From NCBI GenBank assembly GCA_963693365.1, contig CAVNZM010000003.1, positions 3,286,001 to 3,350,000 of the forward strand: a DNA stretch of 64,000 nucleotides. Reading direction: 5' to 3'. The stretch is from Amoebidium appalachense (Eukaryota > Ichthyosporea). A program made the translations under genes and the position numbers. The notes under the pieces were generated by a model. That model was given only the letters and a program-made list of their open reading frames with translations. It was not told the origin of the DNA and made no database searches. This document shows, piece after piece, positions 24,440 to 43,049 of this stretch; position 1 is the stretch's first letter; each line of letters begins with the position of its first letter.

Positions 24440-25857
24440 CCTCGCCACAATGAACATAAGCCGACCAATCGATCATCGGCCCCACTATGCCTGCGACATT
24501 CCTTTCGCATGCTCGAAGACACCGTGGGCCAGACACATCTTTTTGACTCAGGCGTGAAGTTCGGCAACATCATAGGGGGTTTTCCGGGGCCCCAAGTAGA
24601 ACAGAAACAAAGCAATATAAAATTGCGTCTGAAACATGTGTAATAGCATCTGTGTCAATGTATGTGGACGATTTTTTAAAACTCGCAGGGTTGCGCGTGT
24701 CACGCTGGTGAATGGTGCACACGATGACTATTTTTCGTGAACTGGTTGACTGAGTGGGGGGCCGGCGCCCGGGACCCAGGTGGCACCTGTCACACTCTCA
24801 TCGGAGAACGTTTTGCCCTCCTCTGCTCACGTTTTATCGTTTTATCCTTCTGGTATGAGCGGTTATCTGCGTTGATTGGTCCATCACTCCCGCCGCGGCG
24901 GCGCCACCCGATCTCCCACCGGCTCCGGGAATCTGGGCACACCCTAGACCATCTGGGGAGACATACGTGCAAAGGCCCTTTTGCCTGCTTGCTCGCGACC
25001 CCGAAAACATTCGCAAATGGGTATAAGAAATGCATTTAATGACATTAGCATGGCCATAGCATTCAAGAACCAGGTTTCTGGTGCTTTTTTTTTTTTTTAC
25101 TGTTGGGGCATAAAAATGCGCGTTTAGATGCCTTCGCTTTTACCCCTAGGCCTTGGCAAGGGCGTACATGCACCCGCATCGTGCTCTCAAGTCTATGAAA
25201 CATCTGGCCCTATGTTGCTGAAGTATCCTGGTCCCATTCAACAATTTGCAATCATTCGATTGCCGCCTGGAGAAAAGCCAAGCGTCTACATAGGCCTAGG
25301 CATATGAACTGCGAGAGTCGACCGACCGTCCTCAAATAGCCTACACAGTCGTGGTCACGTAGCGTATAGGCCAGCGTAATACGGCCTAAAACTTTCTTAG
25401 CTAGTTACCTACTGCAAATTAGACAAGTCTCAAACCTACTTGTAACTCCCACTACATATATGCCTTTTCATCGCTCCTGAAGTCGTGTCTTTCCCTTGAT
25501 TCTACAAGGTTCTATCGTCTATTACTACTACTAAAACCACGAAGTCAAAACCAGTGCCTCTGTCTAGGTATGCAAATTTGCACTTCAATAGCCTGCATTT
25601 AGTAGACACAGACATTCGCCTGTCAATGCGCATCTTCCCATACCCATCCACGCACGCACGCACGCACAGGCACGCACACCAACGAAGGACTATAAATTTT
25701 ACCATCCGCTTCTGCCCCACCCTCCCCTGCATTCTCTCCTTTTTTCCCAAGTGCAGCCCCCTCCTTCATCCCTCCCCTCCCTCCCCCCCTGGAACCGCCG
25801 TTTCTTAGAATCATCCACTTTCCGACTCCATAGAATCCACTTTGTTACATATTGTTT
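24440..25857. other. No confident gene
   Basis: The left part is the tail of duplication 1 (to about 24920). The rest is unique sequence with T14 near 25086. A possible small plus-strand exon, about 25509-25568, sits between a TCTACAAG acceptor and a TCTAG|GTATGC donor (frame SSITTTKTTKSKPVPLS). It could belong to the downstream gene, but nothing else supports it. Confidence 0.3.
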
Positions 25858-26385
25858 CCCCAACACTCGACTCAATCTCTGTTCTCTTTTCTTTTCCCAA
25901 CCCCCCAACCCTCCCCCTCCCCCTTCCCCTAACGGGAGCTAACTAATACAGAGTCTGTCATCTCCCTGCCCCCCCCCCCCCCCCCCTCCTTCCCCCCTCC
26001 CCTCCCCCCCCCCCCCCCAAAAAAAAAAAAATCTACTCTCCCCCCCCCCCCCTCCCCCCTCCTCCCCCCCCCCCCCCCCTCCCCCCTCTTCTTCTGCAAC
26101 TCGCTGCAGCTCGCCCTCCCACTTCCCGTCTCTTCGCCTTTTCTCCCTTTTTCTATAGTCTAAGAGCACACACCTATCCCACCCCCTCTGGTCGACATGC
26201 CTATGCTCTTCCTGTTCTCTCTTACTCCCCCCTCCCCCCCCCCCCCCCCCCCCCCCCCTCCCCCCGTTCCTCTTTTCCCCAACACTCGACTCAATCTCTG
26301 TTCTCTTTCCTTTTCCCAACCCCCCAACCCTCCTCCTCCTCCTTCCCCTAACGGGAGCTAGCTAATGCAGAGTTTGTCATCTCCT
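25858..26385 (+). repeat. Direct repeat of about 110 bp in C-rich DNA
   Basis: CCCAACACTCGACTCAATC through TCTGTCATCTCC at about 25858-25962 recurs at about 26278-26385 with few changes (CCTCCTCC for CCCCCTCC; AGCTAGCTAATGCAG for AGCTAACTAATACAG). C tracts and a C-A junction fill the spacer. Confidence 0.85.
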
Positions 26386-26697
26386 GCCCCTTCCCTTCAT
26401 CCATTCCTTTTCCCTCCGGGGCCCCCTCCTGCCTCCCCCCCCCCCCCCCCTAAATCACCACCACCAAAAATGTTTATAACTAAGCACACAAATGCACACT
26501 GCCCCTACCCCATCTTATTACCTCACTATGACATTCCCCCCCCCCCCCCCCCCCTCCACCCGGCCAATCCCAGCTTAGCTTCCAAGTGAGCGTAATTCTT
26601 CGCCCTATTCTTCATCCCCCCCTTCCCCCCCCCCCCCCCCCCCCCCTAAGCCTTATTGCCTAATCCTGCCGATTCCTCGGTTTCTTGTCCAATACAG

Positions 26698-30544
<3,847 letters not shown>

Positions 30545-30766
30545 GGTGTGATGGCGGTTTACCTGGTGCATGTTTAGCTGCCTATGTGATCTGGGTGTTG
30601 GTGAGTTTGTGCGTTTAATATGTTTCCTGACTCCCTGCAGGAGTCTGCTTGGTTAAACGTCTTTGCTGTTTGTGTGTGTGCATGTGTGTTTTTGTTTTTG
30701 TTTTGTTGTTTAAACGTTTTTGCTGTTTGTGTGTGTGCACTGTTTTCTTGTTTTGTGTGTGTGTGT

Positions 30767-30818
<52 letters not shown>

Positions 30819-31421
30819 GGCACGGTAGGGTTAGGATATTAAGTTGTTGCACAAGTGCATAAGTGTACACAGGTAGCCCTGCAGGTCCGTAGATCTGTAT
30901 GCCTGTAGGTTGTACTATATGTATGTATATGTGGTGGTGGTGTTGGTTGGAGGTCTTACTTAATAGAGAAGGGAGGTGGGGGGGGGGGGGGGGAGGGGGG
31001 GGGGGGGGGGGGATGGGGGGGTTCGACCAAGTTGTGCAAGCCGTAGGTGTGCAGGTCCATAGTAGTATAGGTCCGGAGATGTGTAGGTCCGCAAGTCTGC
31101 AGGTTCCCAAGTCCATATATAGGTCATACCATGGCTGTGTCTGTGTATGGTCAAGCTAAAGATAATAATTCACACTCAGCGACATCACCACGCTATCGGG
31201 CGGATTCATGTTCCCCTCCCCCCCCCCCCCCCCCCCCCCCCCCTTTCTTCCCCCCTCCCTCTTTTTTCAAGTTGGGTTTTAAAATTTTCCATTGTTCTCT
31301 CAACTCTAATCATGTTATTTATCTCAGTATTTTTCTGTGGTGGTAGTAGTGGTGGTGATGGTCACCGTGGGGATGTGTGGGGTGGCCCGGGGTTCAACTT
31401 GGTGTGTGGGAGGGGGGATGT

Positions 31422-31478
<57 letters not shown>

Positions 31479-31597
31479 AGGCCATCAAGTTCTGCCGTTG
31501 TCTGCATATATATAATTATAAGGTCTGCATATTTTTTCGTGGTGGTGGTGGTGGTTGCTAGTGGTGGTGGTGGTCACACGGGGGGAGGAGGAGGCCC

Positions 31598-31638
<41 letters not shown>

Positions 31639-32401
31639 AGGAGGGGGTAAGGTCCGCAGGTCAGAACTCGATCGCGAAGGGCGTGGACTAAGGCTTTTTG
31701 GCCGCAGGGCATGGTTCAACATCTTGACACGACTACAGCCAATCACAAACTGACCTTGGCTTCCCTGTGCATACCAGACGTTAAAAATGGGAGCTACATA
31801 CGCTATTCAGCTAATGCAACTCTCTCACAACATAAAAATAAATGAAACAGCTAAGAAATAATAAACTATTATATCTCTCTCACTTGTACAACTCGTATAT
31901 ATATTTATATTATTTTCATTATTGAAATCTACCTTACGCAAGGACTACAAATATATCTACTCGTTGATACGAACTCTCACTCGCGCTACGATATAGATCA
32001 AATACCTAATTCCACTAAAGACCAATAGGAAACTACTTCTGGCGTCGGATGCATGCCAGAGCCGATAAAGAACATACCACAAGATAAAAGCAACTAGAAA
32101 CGATCCAAGCTAGGTCCGTGTTTTCTGATAAAACATAAACGCGGGGAACACACAGACACGTGTGACGTGAGGCAAACAGACATAGTACGTATCACACGAC
32201 ATGGCACAACACAGAACCAACGAGCTAAAGCAAACAGGATAAAACAAACAATGCAAATGAGACGTCCACTCGCATTCCACTCGGATATGCACGCTCGCCG
32301 AACGTTTACCACAAATGTCTACGGATCAGATCTCGATCTACCACGTACAGGGAGAGAGACTGAGAGAGAGCCTCGGGGAGAGCGAGAGAGAGGGAGAGGG
32401 G

Positions 32402-32481
<80 letters not shown>

Positions 32482-32600
32482 AGAAAAGAAGAAGAAAGAG
32501 GACACACGAACACAAAGCTAAACACTAGTAGACATAAACTACACTAAGTCTTGCCATGCATCTACGTGTAATACTATATGTACACGTGTCAACGTGACCC
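30545..32600. other. No gene recognised; G tracts and AT-rich DNA
   Basis: G runs at 30772-30816, 30979-31013, 31419-31477 and 31600-31637, a C run at 31216-31243, and GGT-rich islets. 31740-32330 is AT-rich unique sequence. GA and GT arrays lie at 32400-32480. No splice-bounded coding frame is supported. Confidence 0.5.
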
Positions 32601-32604
32601 CCTC

Positions 32605-35689
<3,085 letters not shown>

Positions 35690-35715
<26 letters not shown>

Positions 35716-35726
35716 CGTGACACACA

Positions 35727-35758
<32 letters not shown>

Positions 35759-36109
35759 CAGACACACACACGTGACTGTCGTGACACACAACGGTTATAA
35801 TGGGCTTCCCACAAATGCAGACACACGCAGTCACGCACCGGAAAGCAGGGCTTAAAGTTTCCCACAACTAATCCACCTATGCAGACACGTAGCCTGGCAG
35901 CCACCACCACACTACTGTACACGACATGGGATACAACATCGCAAGGCCATACACCCCACCACCCCAAACCCACAATACCCTTAATAAAAAAAGTTCAATT
36001 CACATAAAAGGTGATTTCAAGTTCGAACTTCCGTCATCAATACTATGGTTTTCGTGAATACTGATTCAATTGCCACTAGTGAATCATTAGTGGAATCAAG
36101 TTGCCAGAA
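35690..36109. other. CA/GA array and unique flank
   Basis: CA arrays with GAGAGAGA near 35745-35757, then unique sequence leading into the minisatellite. No gene seen. Confidence 0.5.
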
Positions 36110-36775
36110 AAAATACTTGCCAGAATGAATACTTGCCAGAATGAAGGCTTGCCAGAATGGATACTTGCCCCAGAATGAATACATACTTGCCAGACTGAAT
36201 ATGCCAGAATGAATACTTGTTGGCAAAATGAATACATACTAAGTTCCCAGAATGAATATGCCAGAATGAATACATACTTGCCGGCAGAATGAATATGCCA
36301 GAATGAATACTTGCCAGAATGAATACATACTTACCAGAATCAATACATACTTACCAGAATGAATACTTGCCAGAACGCAGTACTTGCCAGAATGAATACA
36401 TGATCCTTCCCAGAATGAATACTTGCCAGATTGTAGTACTTGCCAGAATGAATACATACTTGCCAGAATGAATATTACTGGCCAGCCTGATGAATACATA
36501 CGTGCCAGAATGAATACTTGCCAGAATGAATACATACTTGCCAGAATGAATACTTGCCAGAACGAATACTTGCCAGAATGAATACTTGCCAGAACTGAAT
36601 ACTTGCCAAAATGAATACTTGCCCTGAATGAATACTTTACAGAATGAATACTTGCCAGAATGAATACTTGCCAGAATGAATACTTGCCAGAATGAATACA
36701 TACTTGCCAGAATGAATACATACTTGCCAGCATGATGATACTTGCCAGTGTGAATACTTGCTAGAAGTGAAGGAG
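36110..36775 (+). repeat. Minisatellite, unit TTGCCAGAATGAATAC with ATAC variant
   Basis: About 35-40 imperfect copies of a 16-bp unit, some extended to 20 bp by an extra ATAC. Because 16 is not a multiple of 3, three successive units read through three frames, which keeps long open frames on the minus strand (IHSGKYSFWQVFILAS periodicity). These are repeat artefacts, not genes. Confidence 0.93.
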
Positions 36776-36779
36776 TATA

Positions 36780-38202
36780 CAAGTTTGTGCTGATTCTGCA
36801 CGGTACATATGTCATGTCTCCACTACTTCCGAACGGCGTCTTTCAGAAGCAATCGGCTTCTTTGGTGCAGGACTCAGCCGGACGGTGCAAGCACATAGTT
36901 CAGCTACTAGTAGTATGTACCTAGCGCTTAGTAACCCCAAATTGTATGCCGTCCGCGGCATTTTATCTTCTTATGCAAGATTATCCCTATATAGTCTTCC
37001 ATTGATTTCAGTTGAGTTTCCACGTGACTGCCTCAGAGTCTGGTCATGAATGGACCTTCTGATTCGACGCAGGGTACCAGGCAACGGTTCTTTTTTAATT
37101 ATGGTAATACTTTTTATAAACCAAAAAAAAGTAGAAATATCGCACAGAATCCGGGAGAACTCGAGAGTGCCCCGAATGCGGCCCGCAACCGTATAGACTT
37201 TGATTTAATGATTTCAAGCACTTCATTTTATTTGAATGTACGTATATATTTGGGGTTTCTGGTGCACTTAATATAGACCGTCAGTTGGCTCGGAGCAGTA
37301 TAAAGTTTTCGTTCGTGAACGGTGGTGAGCGGGACCCGGTTTGTGTCAGTGACAGCCCACACTGTAAAGAACACTGCTTACTGACTGGTCTTCGGTGGGC
37401 CCCGATGATCCCATGCATGTTCAAAGTTATCAGGACTCCGGGTGATAAAGGGAGAGGGGGGAGGGGGGGGGGGGGGGGGGAGGGGGGGGGAGGGGCGAGG
37501 GGGAGAAGGGGGGGGGGGGGGGGAGGGGAAGAGAAGGGAGGAAGGGAAGTAGGAATTCGAAGGGCCCGGGGGGGGGGGGAGGAGGAGGAGCTGGGCAGGG
37601 GGGGGGGGGGGGGGGGGAGAGCGGAGGGGGGCTTGATTTAGGAAACCCGTTTGGTAATTTCACACCCTCAACCAATACTCCCCCTCCTTGAAAAGTTTCC
37701 CCCTCCGAGTCCCCTCCTCCCTACCTCCTGTCTCCCCACCTCCCCCCCCCCCCCCCCCCCAAAAAAAAAAAAAACAAAGAAAAGAAAGAAAGAATAAAAA
37801 GAAACTTTTGAACAACAATCGTTGTGATGCAGCCTTTAAAATGATGATCATCATTTACAAATTTCAACGCCAACTGCATTTCCCTCCGAATTCGTAATCG
37901 TTTTGGGTTTACCCGGTAGTCCGCTTCGAATTCCGACGGCCCAGCATCATAGGAAACGAGGAATGGGGAGGTGACTCTGACTAGAGAGGAGGAGAATGTG
38001 TGTGTGTGTTCACAGGTGTATATATGTTGGGGGGAAGGGGGGAGGGAGGTCTGGCCAGGGGGGGGGGGGGGGGGGGGGACAGGGTATCTGGTCGCGGGGC
38101 TGTCTGGTTGTTAGCATGTGGCATCACGGTGTGTGTGACTGTGTACAGTCACAGTGGCACTGATTTGTTCTTTGTTGTGCTTCTTTTCTTTTCTTTCTTT
38201 CT

Positions 38203-38234
<32 letters not shown>

Positions 38235-38294
38235 TTCCTTTCTTTCTTTCTTTCTTTCTTTTTTTTTTTTTGGGGGGGGGGGGGGGGGAGGGGG

Positions 38295-38326
<32 letters not shown>

Positions 38327-38460
38327 AGGGCCGACTGGGCGGGACTACAGTGCTTGCACCGTTTTTCTGCATCAAAAAAGCCGATTGTTGCAGACTTGAA
38401 AATGCTGCAGTTGTGACATGACATACACACCAGAATCAGCACAAACCTGCATGTTTCTTT
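36780..38460. other. No gene recognised; G- and T-rich tracts
   Basis: A 76-codon frame at 37046-37276 has no recognisable domain. G-rich DNA covers 37445-37627; C20-A14 lies at 37743-37774; TTTC-rich DNA followed by T11 and G runs lies at 38180-38327. Confidence 0.45.
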
Positions 38461-38537
38461 ATCTATTCTGGCAAGTATTCATTCATTCTGGCAAGTAGTC
38501 TTTCTGGCAAGTACATATTCATTCTGGCAAGCATTCC
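38461..38537 (-). repeat. Inverted fragment of the 36-kb minisatellite
   Basis: Four units of TTCTGGCAAGTA with TTCATTC, the reverse complement of the array at 36110-36775, about 1.7 kb away. Confidence 0.85.
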
Positions 38538-38738
38538 TCTGATTCACGAAGTAGCACTTAATGTGTCCACCAAAACCCCACATATCCGAGAAAATATACT
38601 GTCCTTTTATGACTATTATCACAGTTTATGAAATCCGTGGTGATCTTTTGGATCTGTCGACCGCATGTAGAGATTTTTTCCCCTGTGCAATTTTGCAATT
38701 CTCCCGAAATTTCGAAAAAGGTCCAAAAGAGGTCATCA

Positions 38739-38739
<1 letters not shown>

Positions 38740-38783
<44 letters not shown>

Positions 38784-38811
38784 CCCCCCCCCCCCCCCCC
38801 CCCTCCCCCCC

Positions 38812-38857
<46 letters not shown>

Positions 38858-38897
38858 ACCACCACCACCACCACCACCCACCCACCCACCCACCCCA

Positions 38898-38928
<31 letters not shown>

Positions 38929-39111
38929 AAAAGAAAAAGAAAGAAAGAAAAGAAAAGATAAATACGATGAATTTAGACTGTGGAAAAAGAAAAAAAAAAG
39001 TGTTGGTAATGATGGTGGGGATTATGATGAATGGCTCGTCACTTGTGTTGCCTACATAGTACATCCGATAGTATCATTTTTTCCGGGGAATTTGAGAGGG
39101 CAAAGTTTCTG

Positions 39112-39146
<35 letters not shown>

Positions 39147-39175
39147 ACCTCCCCTTTTCCATCATCCACCACCAC
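38740..39175. repeat. Very long C tract with CCA/CA tail, second C tract
   Basis: About 128 bp of C with only three T, running into ACC and CA repeats and an A-rich stretch (38740-38960); another C tract is at 39113-39147. No coding content. Confidence 0.95.
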
Positions 39176-39593
39176 CACCACACACGCTCACACCTGGTTC
39201 CTCACAACTTTTCTTCCTCAGTTCAACGGCACCACGTGTCATCTTCGGGTGTGTTATAATGACCATCATGATCATCGACTCAGGACGTAAATTTGAATAT
39301 TCTTTTCTTAGATTCGGATATTCCTTTAATATATATATATATTTTTCCCGCTGTACCTGCGAGGCTGGACCTGAGCCTAAATCTACCCTTGCCCTGTTCA
39401 CTGCACAGCAGCCGAACACTGCCCCCCATTTTTATAAAAAATGTTGACTTTTTCTTAAAGTTTCATACACTACATTTACTATTCATAAATGAACCATAAA
39501 TCTGTTCATAAACAAATTGTATTCTCTAATCATAAATGAACCACAACTATATTAATAAACAAGCCACATAATTATAAATCACAAAACCCAAAC

Positions 39594-41303
39594 TTACGCC
39601 GTAACCAGCTGACCCATGCACGCCATCTTGGTGCACGCGACAGCCCCGCCCTGGCACGAGCACGTATTGCATCCGTCGGCCGCCGGGACCGTTACGCCTT
39701 CAGCAATCTCCACGCCATTCTCCATCACACACACAGACGAAGAAATGGTGGTAGTCGCGGGCGGCAGCAGATCCAACACATTGCACGCCATCAGAGTGCA
39801 CGCCAGCTGACCCCCATTGCACATACATCTGTTGCATCCGTCGCCGGCGGGGTGGCCGCCGGTGCCGCTAGGAACAACCGTGCCGTTGTAAAGCGTGCAC
39901 GAGCCGTCGGAGGAAGGGGCGGGGGTGGGAACGGGTGCAATGGGAACGGGTGCGGGGGCGGAGGGGAGAGCGGGAGCGACGAAGCAATCCTTCTTGGTGC
40001 ATGCAAGCGCGTCCGGACCCGCGCACGTGCATGTGTTGCACCCGTCGTCAGAGGGAATATTCCCCGTACCAACCTCGACGGTTGTACCGTTTGCGAGCTT
40101 GCACCCCTGGGTAGGAATGTTCATGGGTGGGACGTTGCACGCCATTTTCGTGCATGCGAGAACGCCCAGCGAGCACTTGCACGAATTACATCCGTCGGCG
40201 CTAGCAACAACGGCGCCGTCGGCGATGACGGACCCATCGGCGGTCGTGCAGGAGGTCACCAGGGGAGCGGGTACGAGGGGCTGGGAGATGCAAGCCATCT
40301 TGGTACATGCAAAAGTACCGTTATAGCACGTGCACGTGTTGCAACCATCCGCCTGCTTCACCGCCTCGCCGTTCTGGGCGATTTTTCCATCGGTGGTGGT
40401 GCATGTCGCGAGTGTGGGGGAAAGCAACGCTGGCTTTGTCTGGGGAAGGCAGAGCTTACGCGTGCATGCGAGCGCGCCGTTTCTTGCGCAGATGCACGTG
40501 TTGCAGCCGTCGGTAGAAGGGATGTTCCCCGTACCAACAGAAACTGTCGTACCGTTGGAAAGCCTGCAGCCGGCCTGTGCAGGCACGGGCACGGGTGCAA
40601 CTGGGACGGGGTTTGGCATGGGGACGGGGACGCCGTCAAGGAGGCACACCATCTTTGTGCACGCCAAAAGATTCCCCTGCTGGCACGAGCACGTGTTGCA
40701 CCCGTCTGCAGCCTTCACCGTCTCGCCCACCTTAAGCGTCTTTCCGTCGGTTGTCGTGCAGGTGAGGGGTGGGGCAGCAATGAGCAAACCGTTACATGCC
40801 TTGAGCGTGCATCCGAGCGCACCGTTGGAGCAGAAACATGTGTTGCATCCGTCGCCGGCGGGGTGGTTTCCGGTGCCACTCAGCACAACCGTACCATTAT
40901 AGAGCGTGCAAGACCCACCAATCGCGGGTGGGGCCGTAGGAACAGGCACGGCGGAGAATGTGGTAGATGTGGGCCGAATGCACGAGCTCCCCACGGCCTT
41001 GAACCCCTGGCGGCACACACACTTGTATGCACCGCTTGTGTTTCTGCATACTGCGTTTTTGAGAATGCAGCGGCGGGCGATGGTGGCATTTGCACACTCG
41101 TTAATATCTACACACCTAGTGTTAACCAAGCGGAAACCTGTAGGGCACTGGGTGGTTGTGGGTGCGGGTGCAATGACTACGGGCTGTGCGATTGCCGTAG
41201 GGGCCTGTGTGTCCAGCCCAACACTTACGACGCTGAGTTGTGCAGAGACGGTGTTTAGTGTCGTGAGTGAGAGCACACACCCTAGCAGGCCGGTGGACAA
41301 CAT
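39594..41303 (-). CDS. Secreted EGF_CA and eight pacifastin/VWC-like repeat protein
   Basis: Intronless, 569 aa. The start at ATG 41303-41301 was chosen over the longer open frame because it begins a signal peptide (MLSTGLLGCVLSLTTLNTVSA). Residues 66-108 form a calcium-binding EGF domain (DINEC, SGAYKCVCRQGF). From residue 132 there are eight repeats of about 38 residues with the pattern C, 17-19 residues, CNxCxC, a short Gly loop, CTxxxC. This fits the pacifastin inhibitor signature (CNxCxCxxG...CTxxxC), although the first Cys spacing is longer and nearer to VWC domains. At the site matching the pacifastin reactive residue (after CT) the repeats carry Leu, Lys, Arg, Lys, Lys, Lys, Leu, Lys, so trypsin-like targets are plausible. 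Pro/Val/Ala linkers separate the repeats. Expected to act outside the cell, as a protease inhibitor or matrix protein. Inhibition is inference; the domain layout is seen directly. Confidence 0.88.
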   Translation of the reverse strand: MLSTGLLGCVLSLTTLNTVSAQLSVVSVGLDTQAPTAIAQPVVIAPAPTTTQCPTGFRLVNTRCVDINECANATIARRCILKNAVCRNTSGAYKCVCRQGFKAVGSSCIRPTSTTFSAVPVPTAPPAIGGSCTLYNGTVVLSGTGNHPAGDGCNTCFCSNGALGCTLKACNGLLIAAPPLTCTTTDGKTLKVGETVKAADGCNTCSCQQGNLLACTKMVCLLDGVPVPMPNPVPVAPVPVPAQAGCRLSNGTTVSVGTGNIPSTDGCNTCICARNGALACTRKLCLPQTKPALLSPTLATCTTTDGKIAQNGEAVKQADGCNTCTCYNGTFACTKMACISQPLVPAPLVTSCTTADGSVIADGAVVASADGCNSCKCSLGVLACTKMACNVPPMNIPTQGCKLANGTTVEVGTGNIPSDDGCNTCTCAGPDALACTKKDCFVAPALPSAPAPVPIAPVPTPAPSSDGSCTLYNGTVVPSGTGGHPAGDGCNRCMCNGGQLACTLMACNVLDLLPPATTTISSSVCVMENGVEIAEGVTVPAADGCNTCSCQGGAVACTKMACMGQLVTA

Positions 41304-41447
41304 TTTCTCTTTTTTGTTGGGTTTTGTGGCTCTGCAGTAGTGAATACTAGAAAAGTTTTTGTACTCGTGGCTTGTGTGATGAAATTTAGACTTTTGTGTC
41401 TGAATGCGTTGCAAAAGCTGACTGATCAAATTTGCACGAAACAACGG

Positions 41448-41455
41448 TTTATATA
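41448..41455 (-). promoter_or_regulatory. TATA box of the EGF/pacifastin-like gene
   Basis: TATATAAA on the minus strand, about 145 bp upstream of the ATG, with CCAATCAGA and TCCAATCG boxes a further 40-100 bp upstream. Spacing suits a start site near 41420. Confidence 0.6.
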
Positions 41456-41459
41456 CCCT

Positions 41460-42884
41460 GCGCTAGTTCCAAAGTTGTGCGTTCGATGTATCTGATTGGA
41501 TAGCTCTCTTCCGTTTAATCCGTTATTTAGAAAGTCGTTTTTGGTCCAATCGTTGAGACTTACCGCACAAAAAAATTTGTCAAAAAAAAAAAATAACGAA
41601 CAGCTCAGGGTGTGAAATTTGTTTCTGGCTAGTGGCATTTTGGCAACTTTCCACCAGCCTGGATGGGCTTAATAGAGCCAACAACCGTTTTTGGGTGTAT
41701 TTTGTTTTACATATATGGTCCTGTTATGGCCAATGATTCAAAAATCGGTGGACCTAACCTCGAAAAGTTAGGGACGATTTTCTGATCCTCTAATTTCACA
41801 GCCTGGAACAGCTCGGTCATCTCAGATCTCGGGGCAAGTTGGGGCAACACCTGCCAGGGATCGTGACTGGCGAACTCGACAAGTTAAAAACCGTGTTGTT
41901 GCATAATCACGAAAATATAATAGAGAAATAGTTTTTAATTAAAATTTATTGAACCACAAGCAGGGCCGCAGGGAATGGTGGAGAACTTGAAGATTTGTAC
42001 CAGGTGGCACGAGTGAGCCCTCGTGCTCACGCCTCTCGAGCTCAACAGGGCATGGCACAAGTAAGGGTATCTAATGTAAGATAGAGGTGCATTGGTCTTG
42101 TAAACGCCACCATAAACAAATGCCATCCCGCCCATCCGACACTGACAGCCCCGAGTCAGTGTACAATAGTAGCTTGTGAGAATCTGTCAATTTGGCTTAC
42201 TTAATCAGCCTGGCTCCATTATTATTATGATACATAATGCTTTTTCATTTTTTATGTACATACGTATACAGTAGGATGCAAATAAACCTGTCACCGCATG
42301 GCCGTGCCCGGCCCACTGCCCCAGATCCCTATCTTTATACACAGGTGACGTGAATAGAGTATGCATGATCCGAGTGACAAAAGAGCACCACACAGGTATA
42401 CATGGTGGTGTAAGCAACCGTTACTTTCTCATTTGATTCGACCGTTGCTTCTTCCCTTAGGGCACTGGTACAATCAACGGACTTTACAACGGTGTGAGCA
42501 ATGCCGTTGGTTTGGCCAGCGACCCAGCAACGTGTAACCAACGGTGCAATCACTGTTGATGACAATACGTGTAATCAAACGTGCAAGTAGCGCAGTAAAC
42601 GTTGTATCAACGGGGCAAGGTAATGTGTAAGCAACGCATTTGATTGTTAAGCAACACGTTGATTGTACACCCACAATATACATATCCAATGGGTGAGCAA
42701 CGTTGTAAGTAACAAGCAATCACTGCAGCAAGCCACGTGTAAGTAACGTCCATTCAAGTGTGTAATCACCGGCAGCGGCTACACCGACAGCAACGCAATA
42801 AAACACACCCTTCACTGCACAGTGGCCGGTGAAAGAATGGAGGAACCAACGTGCAAGTGCAAGTGCAGGAGTGGGGGTGACCCG

Positions 42885-42915
<31 letters not shown>

Positions 42916-43049
42916 GCGGACCGCTTTTCACCCACCCACCCATCGTCTGGGTTCTGCTCACTTTAGATAGACACTTCATACTTCGTTTTTGTTTTATTCA
43001 CGGAAGAGACCCGTACAACTGTGCACGTATGCACTTCAATAAATACACA
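41460..43049. other. Gene-poor interval with a degenerate AAGCAACG repeat
   Basis: 41640-42200 is unique. Minus-strand TTCAATAAATTTTAATT near 41935-41950 could be the polyadenylation region of a leftward transcript, possibly the 43050-44017 gene, but no exon between them is convincing. A degenerate repeat occupies 42408-42750 and a C run lies at 42889-42915. Confidence 0.4.
42408..42750 (+). repeat. Degenerate minisatellite, core GTAAGCAACG
   Basis: More than ten diverged copies, such as GTGTAAGCAACGC, GTGTAACCAACGG, GGTGAGCAACG, TTGTAAGTAACA and GTGTAAGTAACG, at irregular 12-40 bp spacing. The same core recurs at 50510-50640. Confidence 0.7.

Noticed and set aside
36239-36815. Long minus-strand frames rich in IHSGKYSFW
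   Set aside because: They come from the 16-bp minisatellite, whose unit is not a multiple of three and reads open in all frames.
39852-41258. 468-codon plus-strand frame
   Set aside because: Antisense shadow of the EGF/pacifastin-like gene; only the minus strand has signal peptide and Cys-repeat domains.
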